Assembly: GCA_032173965.1 (NCBI GenBank) | Contig: CM063290.1 | Location: 13,107,501-13,171,500 of the forward strand | Length of the DNA stretch: 64,000 nucleotides | Reading direction: 5' to 3' | Source: Sitta carolinensis | Lineage: Eukaryota > Chordata > Aves > Passeriformes > Sittidae | Shown here: piece after piece, positions 49,596-60,149 of the stretch | Layout of the letters: every line of letters begins with the position of its first letter | Position numbering within the stretch: the stretch's first letter is position 1 | Translations under genes and position numbers: made by a program | The notes under the pieces: model-generated | Databases searched by the model: none | The model's input: the letters and a program-made list of their open reading frames with translations, nothing else | What the model was told of the DNA's origin: nothing

Positions 49596-52346
49596 TGAGG
49601 TACATGGCACTGAATGTCATGGGGACACGCTTATCTGGGCCTCAGGTCTCTGTCACTTGTCACTGTCACTGCCTTCCAAGGCACATTTTGCCACCCTGGA
49701 AATCTCTGGTCCTAGATAGGAGAACTGGCATCCAGTCACTTTAAACTTCGTGCTGTTGAGCTGTCATTTTCTCCAGAACAAGTCGAGGACTGAGATGTAC
49801 ATACACTCCCTGAGTCACCGCCTCTCTGTTCAGATGGGAGGTTTGAATCAGAGCAGATTCATCGTTTCCCAGGTTTTCACAGTGGTGTGGTTTTCTCTGT
49901 AAAACCAGCAGGGTAATCAGTTAGATACATCATGGAGTATTTTATCTTACAAACTAACAATAGATTTTTAAATTCCACAAAATGACCACATGGAGTTTGA
50001 CTCCTGTTTTTTTTCTTTTGTCCCATTGACCTTGTCTTATTGGCATTGGCTTCTGGTATAGGAGTCTAATCCATGCTCTGTACCTTTGGGAGCTACTACA
50101 CCCTAACAAACAGAGATTCTGGGCAGTAGACAATGTCTGTCTGATATCCAGGAACTGTCTTGTGTGTTTCTTCTTTAAAGTAGTGGGACCCAATCTCTGC
50201 TTCTCACTGGGCACTGAGAGAGCAGCATCTTCCAGTCTTCTCAATTGCTAGTGCAATGCTTAGTAATAATCAGTGCAGGAATGAGAGGAGATGGAAACAA
50301 TGGAAGAGAAAATACAAGCAAAACAAGGCTTACTTGAGATTTGGATAAATTAGCTGCTGATGGAACAAGATGGAGCAGATGGTCAGTCAGAGTAACCTAA
50401 GCCCAGGCAGTCCTATGAAAAGCAGCACAAAGCCAAGCAGGCAGCTCACAGAGGAGGGCCAGCTCAGGCATCCAGGGCTGGAGAGACTGGCACCATCCAG
50501 TGCCGGGACAGACAGGTATCCCAAAGCCCATCAAAAAGAAAACACTCAGCCCACAGCAAACCCTCGGGCAGACTGCTAAAAAACAACTAGAAAGTCAGCT
50601 AAGTATCCACAGCTGTTCAGGCAAAACAAACTCTTAACTAAGCACCCACTACAAGATTCCAAAAAACAAGCAATGGAGCATCTTATTTGTCCTTTAATCC
50701 GTATTGGACCAAGAGCCCGGATGAGTTAAGAATTTTTGCTTTGGTATGGTTGTACAGGTTGGAACAGCTGAAAGAAAACAAGTTCAGCAGTCTCAGATCA
50801 TTTCCCAAAGGGCCTCTCATGCCACTGCTGGCAAGAGCTGTCTTTCTTCTTGGCAGCCACAGCCAAGTCAAGGACAGAGTGGGTCTGGAGGTTGCCCACA
50901 TTTTGCTGGATAATATTTTGTTAGCTCAGAGGACACTGCAGGAATAATGAAGTGGGGTTTGTATTTACAGCCTCAGTTAAGGCAGGGCTACAACATGCAG
51001 GCAGTTGCTTTAGCTTCCCCTTTAAAAGCACAAACCAAAGCCAGATTTTGCATTTCATTTTATTTTTAAACAGGACACGGCTGCATGAAGCACTAAATAT
51101 GTTTTGAAGGGAGTCTTTATGCTTTGCATAAAAAATTCAGTGAATGTCATCTTTATCCCTTGTAAGCACAGAGTTCATATTCAAAGAAACTTCATGAGAA
51201 GTGTAAAGGTAGATGTTTTGGGGTTTTTTTTTAAGGTTGCTTACTAACTTTTAGATCAAAATACAGCAGATAAGTGTCTCCCATTAAATAAAACAGGTCA
51301 TAGATTCAGGAAAACAATTTTAAGTTTGGTCGTAAAAACAGAGTGTTTATAGAGGAACTTAGTTTACTTTCTAAAATGCTTAAATTTTTAAAAGAGAAGT
51401 GATTACTCTCAATTTTTCCTAGATACTAGATTATGGACCTAAAGGTATTGCTAATTATAGGTATATTCACACTTAACAGCTGCTGCTTCTTGATATGAGC
51501 AGCATGTATTCCCACTCCTCAGACTAATGTACTATACAAAGTTTATGCTTTAGACAGAAAGGCCATAACAAGCTGGCCTAGGAAAAAGCCCAACTGCAAG
51601 TCCTAACATGGATCACTGGAGAATTCTCAGCAGATTCTAATAGACAAGGTCTTATCCTATAGTGTTCCTATAGTGGATTATCCAACAAAGGAAATCAGTA
51701 ATTTCAGGAGTTTTTCTCCCTGCTTGTTGCTGTTTCCTGTTAGGAGATATATCAGAGCTAAGATAAAAGTGCTAGTAAGCCTAAATAACCTTTACAGGAA
51801 ATGTAAAGTCATCCTGCCTCCAGCTCTGGACCACATAAGGCAGAAGGGATTTATCTGCTTAACAGCCACATATACCTACGTGCTTGTGTATGTGGCTTTT
51901 ATTCCATATTTGAGTTAAAGCACAAGTTAATTCTGGAGAGCCTGTATTTTCTCTGCAGTTAGAGAAAAACTTGCTGAAAACAAAACAATGCAAACAAAGT
52001 CGGAAAATATCATAATAGTGTAACTATGGAAAGCTGAATCATCAACAGTGTTCTCATATTTTATTGTGATTTTTCAAAGTGCTAAGTTTCTCTATTAGAA
52101 AGACATGGAGATCCAGTTTTACAGCATATTTGAAACACAGAGAAAAATGTTACATGCTGGGCAATGAAATTGAATTTTTTTTATTCTTGAAAGAATATGT
52201 CCATTTCATTCAGTTCTGCCATATTTTTAAGTAAAAAACAATAGGAATCTACAAAAATATTTTGGTAAAATTCGTGAATATCTGCAGGGGTTCTGGAACT
52301 AGAAGTGATATTTCTTACAACCTTCATACGAATAACTCATCTGCTA

Positions 52347-52447
52347 GCCCCATTTATTTAGCACAAATGAAATAATAAGGCAGAGACACAGAAAACTGTT
52401 TCTATGGTTATACAATACTTGTTATAGGTCCATTAATACAAACCAGG
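52347..52447 (-). mobile_element. Possible MIR-like SINE remnant
   Basis: The plus strand runs CCCCATTTATTTAGC, AAATGAAATAATAAGGCAGAG, ACACAGAAAACTGTTTC, ending near AAACCAGG. This follows the order of the MIR reverse complement (cccattttacagatgaggaaactgaggcacagag ... aacccagg). Identity is low and gaps are needed. Confidence 0.27.
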
Positions 52448-53999
52448 CACTTTTTGTGTTAAAGGTTGAAGGGAGGGAGAAGCTATGTGTGCTTGTGGCT
52501 AAACATTTTCAAAACAGTCTCTGATGAAATTTTACTGTGCCATTAAAAGGAGCTGCATCCTGAAGTGTACATTCGGGCCAGGCAGGTGAGCCTTAGGGAG
52601 GCAAAGGCAGGGCTGAGCAAACCGGAGCAGAAGAGAGGCTTTGACCCTGGATGGCTCCCAGGAATGCAGCCAGGTGCCAGGATTACAGCTGGCAAGGTAA
52701 TTCTCCCAAACCCACAAAGATCAACAAACCACAGGGCTCACATACTGCAGCTGGGTATTTTCTTAATGAAAAAATGAAGGGCAGTACTGCTTTTTCACAA
52801 GCCAGATATTAAACAATCTGTGTAGAAGCTCCACTAATTATTTCAAGAGAAATGTGGCAGTAAAGCAGAGAAGACCTTAGGCCACCTTTTGCAAAGTGTG
52901 GTTTGGGTCTTGAGAAGATAGAAATTGTGGGTTTTACTCTTGCATCTGGATTATTCAAAATAAAAGCTGACTTTATCAACATTTTAGTATAAAACGCATA
53001 TCATCCTTCCAAAACCCAAAGTCATTCCAAATAAGTTTGTTAAAGCAATCTTGAATATGTTACTTTATTTTAATTTTGATCCTAACAAAAAGTATTAGTT
53101 TCCCCTTTTCTCTGAATTTCTCTAAATTAGCCTTCTGACTTATTCTGTCTCCTTCATATAACTCAAGTGAAATATGTTTTTTGAAAAAACCACATGATTA
53201 GCATAATCTACAAAGGATGGAATGAAGCTTTACAGCTATTAGGAAGATAAATTTGGTTAATGAACAAAGAAAATATAACTATACATAAGGTAGACTGGAA
53301 AATAGAAAGTCAAAGGTTAAATGTCCTTCAGTATGGTTACAGTAATGATATGCTTTTCTCAGGATGTTTTAGATTGGTTGAATGGATGAAAAAATTAAGA
53401 GTGATTTACCCTCCCCATGTCATCTTCACCTACAATGTAGTGCAAATTAAGCAACGTAGCATAAATTTAAAAATATCATTTTTTCTCTGGTTTCTCAACC
53501 TTCCAGTTTCTACCAAAAACTAATATTAGCATACCATCATCCATAAAGACTGCACAATGCTGTGCTAGGTTTGTTTTTGTCACATCCCACCTTAAATTGT
53601 AAACCACTTTTGAGAGCAGCCTTGCTAATTCATTTTCAACAGGTCATTTTAGGGCAAAATCAGGATTTGGCTTCTGCTTCTAAAAATTACATGTGAACAT
53701 AATGCCATACAAATAATGAAAAATGTAAATATTCACCATTTGCTGGAATATCCTCAGGTCAACCAAACTCTTGCTGCTTTGTGATTAGTGGTCTATTAAC
53801 GTGCACTGTGGCTATATCATCTTGCTTTCCTATGGTGACATTATAAGCCTATTAAATGACTAAGAATATACATAAATGTTGGGGGTGGAGGAGAAAGGCA
53901 TTAAAACACAAAGAGGAATAAACTTCTTTGCTTTTTGTGTTTTGCTGTTGTTCTTGGTAATGATGTCTATTTGCCTCTCAGTGTAGCTCATGTCCCTCA

Positions 54000-54490
54000 C
54001 TCTTCAGCCCCTTCTCAGGGCAGCCAGAGCAAGCATCCAATCCAGCAAACCTTGTCTGTTGGTCTGACTACACTCTTTGGCCAGAGGACCAAGTTCTGCC
54101 AGGAACTGGTCATAGAGGGAAACAGAGGTATGCTTTATGCCTCAGAGTGCCTGAGATCTCTTTCCTCTCCATGCAACACCACAGAGATCTCCTGGGTTAG
54201 TGGAAAATGCTGGATTCTGATCTTCTCCCCTTTTCAGCCTGGCCGGTCTGCAGTGTGCTGCCATCACGATGACACCATCACCAGCCTCCCTTCTCCCTGA
54301 GTCCCAGCTCTCACCCAGAGTGCTGCCCAGCCCACAGGGGTTATCCACTCAGCTGACACATTGCTCCTCGTCATTCAGCCCCTGGCCTGCCGCTCCTCCT
54401 GGAGCGTTTGTGTGAATCCACCACATCAGCCCACCTGCTAAACCCGCCCCGCACGCCGCGGCTGTTCAGCGATGCACAGTGAGGGTCTGT
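54000..54490. other. GC-rich patch ending in a CpG cluster
   Basis: Most of the patch is moderately GC-rich. The end (about 54440-54475) has CCCGCCCCGCACGCCGCGGC. An open frame of 121 codons on the plus strand is not recognisable as a protein. Confidence 0.4.
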
Positions 54491-54815
54491 GACTGCACAC
54501 AAGCCTCTGGAGCCTCCCGTTCGACCAATACACTCTAGGCACTCCATTTCTTCCTAAAAGCACTCTTCAGTGGAACACTGGTGATTTTTCCATAGTGTTT
54601 CACTGTCACTCATAAGGGCCTTGGAATTCGTTGCTGGACAGTGCAGCAGGGGTGGGGATCATTGAGATTGTTCTTCCTACTGACTCTCCAGGAGAGCCAC
54701 GAGCAAAGTCCAAAGCTCCCATTCCAAGAAAGAACCCTGGCAGGGTGGCAATTTCGAAGTAACCACGCATTTTGTAAATGTAGAAAAAAAAATCTACATA
54801 AAGTAAAGTAAAAGT

Positions 54816-54844
54816 AAAAAGGCAAAGTAAATCTTTGCCTTTTT
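54816..54844. repeat. Perfect inverted repeat: 12-bp arms, 5-nt loop
   Basis: AAAAAGGCAAAG (54816-54827) is exactly complementary to CTTTGCCTTTTT (54833-54844), loop TAAAT. Just upstream lies an AAAGT/AAAGTA-rich tract (54800-54820), and a smaller TGTAG/CTACA stem around an A-run. On either strand an RNA would form a strong short hairpin ending in a U- or A-run. Confidence 0.85.
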
Positions 54845-55489
54845 GGCTGATATTTGAGATGTAGTTTTCTCTGTGTCCCTGGGAGCCATAAAAAACTAAG
54901 GATGCAAATGGAAACCAGAATATGATCACTTCTAATTTATGAAATCTGAGTTATTATAAACAATACACATTTCCTATTAATCTCATAGAAAATATGTGTT
55001 GTGTTAGAAAAGCAGAGTAATTCACAGTTTCAGGGGCAGCAAATTTATGAAATTGAAATATAATTTGAATTCCTGTAGGGTTAACAGATATAATTTTCAC
55101 AATTCATTTAGCTAAAGTCACATTTTCTTCTTTTAACTCTCTTATTGGATGACTAAATTATAATGTACATTAAATTAACCTTTAATCACTAAAAGCTGTA
55201 TTCAGACACTTTGCTACTCTGCAAATGTTAGCTAGGAGCAAGAGCTTTGTTCTTGCTAGGTGTGACCTTCCTGTGGGAAGAAGCCTCTTCCATAACAGTA
55301 GCATGCCATGCATTTTAGCCAAGCAAGGGTTTGCCTTTATACAGCCTTGGAAATACCTAAATACAACACTGTGCTATGAATCTGCTTGAAAGTGAAACCT
55401 CAAACTACCAGCTTGGAAATCCTGACTTCCATCTGTCATACCCTAGTAAAGGCAAGCATCTCTTCAGGCCCTCCCTTCTGTAATGTGGA

Positions 55490-55800
55490 AGGTATTTATT
55501 AGATTTTTCCAAATTAATCCAGCCCAGAGATGGTTTCATAGTGTCATATTCTGCTAATTACACAGTCTTAACATTCAGTGTTGCTGGCTGTGAAATGTAC
55601 TCAGCCTCAACATCTCCATTTGATGGACTTACTTGATGTTTTGGCTGCTGCTGTTCAGACCCATCTGCTTGAATGGCAGTGTGCCCACTCATCAATTGGT
55701 TGGACCTTTTCATTACAATATAGATGTTTATCATTTATGAGTTTATGCTGGTTTTCCAGCTAGCATTAGACTCAACAGCTATGCAGTGAGTGCTTCATGG
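55490..55800. promoter_or_regulatory. Candidate conserved noncoding block
   Basis: The block contains AAATTAATCCAG (with TAATCC, OTX-type), GCTAATTACACAG, ATCAATTGGTTGG and TTCATTACAATA. Base composition is balanced and repeats are absent. Open frames through it are short. Confidence 0.28.
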
Positions 55801-57039
55801 AAAGCAAAAGGCACACATAGTGACACAACCCCCTGAAATATGGTCTCCTTAACAAAGAAGATAATACAGTTGAGGTAGATGTATATTTACATCATTCATT
55901 GGGATCAATTGATCAGCTGCATTTATCCTTATTCTTTCTGTTTCGAAAGAAAATTTATGCACAGGCAATTTTTCCCCCAGTCTATTCTTCTCTGAGTCAG
56001 CAGTAAATCTGTAAACAAGTGCAAAGCTTTCAAAGTTCAACCGCTGGGTATTTGTATCTGTTTCATCGTGGGGTTTTTTTAATTCACATTCAGCTGTTTG
56101 CATAGACAGACTGCAAGAGGGGAACTTGTAAAAATTAATAAATAATTAATGTCTAATAATGAGTAATTTGTTACAAGAAATGATCTTCAGGCCAGTATGT
56201 GAGAATCTCAGCCTTCAGCTAAAGAGTATTTGTTCTTTAATGTTGCCTTCAGGAAAATCCCTCCTGAATAAACATTCACAGGCAAAAAGAGAGATGACTG
56301 TAGACAAACTACACAGCCACTTGGGACTTTAATTCAAGTTTATGAACTTCATTAAAGACAATTTACAACATCTGTGGATATTTTCAGTGTTTCTACAGAA
56401 TTCATTTTACTTTATTTAAAAATAGGCACCATTTTTCTAAATGAAGGATCAAAATTTTCTGTCAACATCGTGTGTTATGTTAAGTGCTAACCAAATATAA
56501 ATCTGAAGACAAAATGGTGATATGGAATAAACTAATAAAAGAAAAGCTACAAGAGAGATATTATTGCTGAGATTATTTTAGATGCTCCCACACTCTTTTC
56601 AGTGGTGACATCATTCAAGAGCCTTCAAAGAGCTATTTTCTCCCCTTTCTGTTACCTGACAAAATAGCAGCACCAGGAAAGAAATTTCAGACAAGCAGCG
56701 TCTGCTTTGTATCACTAATTTAACAAAATCATTTCAAGCACGTTTCAAGACAGACAGTCCCACTCAAATTTTTTTTAGAAAATGTCACTATATAGACAAA
56801 GGAAGACTATATGAAAAATCAAAATACGGGGCAGGAAAAAGAACTTCTGAATAGTGATCCAGTTCCTTCCAGGTTTGTCAAGAGCAGTATGCTAGCATTT
56901 TGTTTCCTTGGTTTTTAGAGCCTGCTGTTGTCCCTGACATTCATGGAGAAATCTAACTTTAACAGTTTTCACGTCACCAGTAACCAAGCCTCTTGTCTTA
57001 TCCTTTTTTCTCTCTCTTTTTTAATTTTTGTCCCCACGC

Positions 57040-57420
57040 GAACACTGTAACATCTTTTAAGCACCCAGCACTCCCTCGGCAGGTCTCTCTGCGGCCCGTG
57101 CGCTGCGCCGGGGCGCTGGGGCACAGCGGCCAGGGCAGCTCCTGCCCCGAGGGACACCGCGCTCAGACACACAGCCCTGTCTGTCTGTCCTCCCGCGGCA
57201 GTCCCCCAGGGCCCCGTGGATGTGCTGGGGGTGTCTGGGACTGCAGCTCCTCAGGAGCTGCCAGCTGACATCCCAGGCGTGCAGGGGCAGAGTTGCACAC
57301 ACGAGTGCTCGCTGCCCCCCTCCTGACGTGAGATGCTGTCTGCTCTGCCCCCAGGAGCTGTGCCCCCGGGCACTGCAACTGTGTCATAGGCCTTGATGGA
57401 CTCGCCTCCAGGCTGGGGAA
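57040..57420. other. GC-rich, CpG-containing island
   Basis: This is the most CpG-rich stretch of the window (CGCTGCGCCGGGGCGCTGGG near 57100). Open frames occur on both strands (67-91 codons) in conflicting registers. There is no TATA box or recognisable exon. An orphan CpG island or an old GC-rich repeat are the alternatives. Confidence 0.5.
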
Positions 57421-59254
57421 TTTTCACCAAGGCTGCGTTTTGTGGGCTGCAGCCAGGGAGTTATCCTTACCCCAGTCTGGAAGTCGGTCTTGAGCTGTCA
57501 CAGAATTCCAGAAGGGCTGGTTTTGGGGAAGAGTCTGTCTAAAAGTGATGACACTGTCTCCTCTGGAAAGTCCTCTTTGCACTGAGATACTACTGAAGAA
57601 GGAGCACTGATTTCTTGCTTACACTTAATCAGACTTGTTGACATTTAGATGGAGAAAAAAAAGTGGCTCCCCTGAATACATTAATGGTGTAGAAAAGAAA
57701 GATATAGATTACATGGGCCCTCTATAGAAGCAAATCTTGCATGAAATTCTTGTCATTTGATTAATATCTCAAATCAAAAGTCTTACCACATTGCAATCTG
57801 GGAATCAAGCCAGCTAAGAAACTAAAACATATATTTTCAGTATAACTGTGTTCATAATGACAGGACCACATGGTCACAGCTTCAAATTAAATAAAATCTG
57901 TCTATTACTGTCCTTTTTCTAGGACACCAGGCAGTACATTTAAAAACAAGGCAAACCCCATCTGCTTGTAGAAAGAAAGATACTGTTTTAGAGAGCTGGT
58001 CATAGAGACCTGTAAAGTGCTGGAAGCTGGAGTACAGTGAGGTCCCTTTGGGATTTCCACTTGGTGGGGCAGGGATAGAATGACTTCCAATAATTTTTCT
58101 CTTCTGAAAACTTTGAATGACCTTTTTTGGACCAATTTTTTTTTTAATGGATGTGTGCTAGACTGTCTTACTGGCAAAACTATGTCTTATCAACTTATCA
58201 CATACCTGTACAACACTGCACAAAACCTGTACAACGCCTTCCTAATTAACACCCCACCTCTAGTACTCACCTTGATGCTAGGCCTGCAGTTACTATAGCC
58301 TTCTTTGGCTGTTCCCCAAAGCAGTATCCTATTTTAGCAAGCACTTCTTTATATATCAAGCTTTGCACAGTTTGTCAGCATTAATGATGATGTTATTTAA
58401 GCACTGCCCCAGGAAGAGAAAGAGAGAAGCTGCAAACTTCTGCTCCCTCTCCCTCTGCACACTCACTCCACTAAGAGCCCCTGCCCAGCAGCCACAATTC
58501 TGGGCAGCCCAGGATCTCATGGTGAGGTTTGTGCTGAGGCTGTTCAGACACAAAGGGATGCTCCTTTCTGAAAAGCAGCTATCCAGCACATAATCACAGT
58601 AAACTTGGAATTTCTTTCATGTTCCCCTAGTGGTGTTTTATTCTAGTAGGAATTAGTTCAGTAACTCAGAGAGCTGCATGAAGAACAAGGGGTGCATTTG
58701 AAATACCAAAACCTTAGAATTTGAATTATTATGCAAATGTTGGCTTGCACAGAGAAAAAAAAAACATAGCTTTAAGTAAACATTACAAAAGGAGACAAAC
58801 CTGGACATTATAGGATTTTTTTTTTGCTTATTTAACTTTATATAAAGTATGAAAATTAATGTGACATGGATAACTTGTTCCCTCCAGAAGGTGTTTTACA
58901 AGTCATAGATTCTATATGATATTGCTGTTGCTATAGTAACTCTTTTTACAGCATAACAAATACTCATACAAAACCTTTTGACTTTAAGTAAGAAAATTTG
59001 CATTCTCAAAATGTTTTCAAGTAAACTTTATGACCTAAAAATAATAGATTCATTGTCTTTCCCTTCTGCCTTCTCTCTCAGCTAGATATAAGCAATCAGA
59101 ATTACACTTCCTTGGTCAAAGACTTATTCTGTGATATAAAAAGGGATTTCATCTCACAGCTATATTTTATGCAATATGGTAACTTTGAGTAAATTCTAGT
59201 GAGGCTTCATATGTTAACTAGTGTAGTAGATTTCCCTCTTTTTTCCCTTTCCCT

Positions 59255-59395
59255 TTGTTTGGTTTGTTTTTTGGGGGTTTTTTGGTTGTTTTGTTTTGTT
59301 TTGTTTTTTGTTTTGTTTTGTTTTTGGTTTGGGTTTTTTTTTGTTGCTGTTTCTTTTCGTTGGTTTGGTTTGGTTTGGGGTTTTTTTGCTTTGTT
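59255..59395 (+). repeat. T/G low-complexity block (TTTTG)n / (TTTGG)n
   Basis: About 140 bases made almost only of T and G, with units TTTTG and TTTGG and several GGGG runs. The complementary strand is CA-rich. The open frame through it is a composition artefact. Confidence 0.85.
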
Positions 59396-59527
59396 TAAAG
59401 GTGATTAATTACTCAAATGCAGTGTGAACAATTCACTTAATACATGGTGTGCAAGCTCAGTCCTTTTTATCTTCCCTGTTTTGAACACCCAACCGGCCAG
59501 TTTTACCCCACTGTACTAATGCAAGAC

Positions 59528-59555
<28 letters not shown>
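59528..59555 (+). repeat. Poly(A) run, 28 A
   Basis: The run lies between GCAAGAC and CCTCAATGGC, immediately before the candidate conserved block at 59560. Confidence 0.88.
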
Positions 59556-59558
<3 letters not shown>

Positions 59559-59559
59559 C

Positions 59560-60130
59560 AATGGCACACACTTTGGATAAATACCTCTACACTGTACATT
59601 TGCCAAGAGAGCTTCTAAGATCAGCTCTGTAAATGTCATGATCCTTAATGCTATTGTGGTATAACTGAAGAGCGTTCCTTGAGCCCATTTGGCTGGGCTG
59701 ACTAGCGCACTTTGTTTTCCCAGGAGAAGAAAGCAGAGTAGTAAACCATTTTTGCAGAATGTCATTCTCCCACAACAGTTTATGAAAGAAACATCTGTGA
59801 CAAGAATCTTTAATGCTTTTTTCAAAGCCAAGCTGACAGTAAAAGAGCATTGCTAAAAGTGGCAAATCAATCCCATTCCACTCCTTCCAGAGCAGGACAC
59901 CTAATTTGCTATGTATCACATGTATTTTCTTCGCATGTGCTGAGAGGCTGTGACATTGATGTGGTGGCTGTCGTCCAAGCTTCTGTTGAATAAACACTTT
60001 GGCCATATAGCAGGCACACTGGCGTGTTTAGCAATGTCTGCTGTCCAGTGTGAATTTACTCCACCTCAGGGAAAAGTTTGTTTAATTTTCAGATTGCAAT
60101 TTGGGGATAAAAATGGTATCTTTGAAGGCT
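59560..60130. promoter_or_regulatory. Candidate conserved noncoding block, ~570 bp
   Basis: A long repeat-free stretch of balanced composition runs from just after the 28-A tract. On the minus strand, frames of 124 and 139 codons overlap in different registers, which argues that the low stop density is compositional and not coding. Neither translation resembles a family I know. Confidence 0.3.
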
Positions 60131-60149
60131 GATTTGAAAACCTTAGGGG

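Larger units (their letters stand above)
49260..54000. other. Unique DNA, no gene seen
   Basis: Beyond the possible CR1 and MIR scraps nothing is recognised. Open frames are under 100 codons. Confidence 0.55.

Noticed and set aside
59199..59408. Hydrophobic open frame resembling a membrane protein
   Set aside because: It is the translation of the T/G low-complexity block, giving only Phe, Leu, Val, Trp and Gly.
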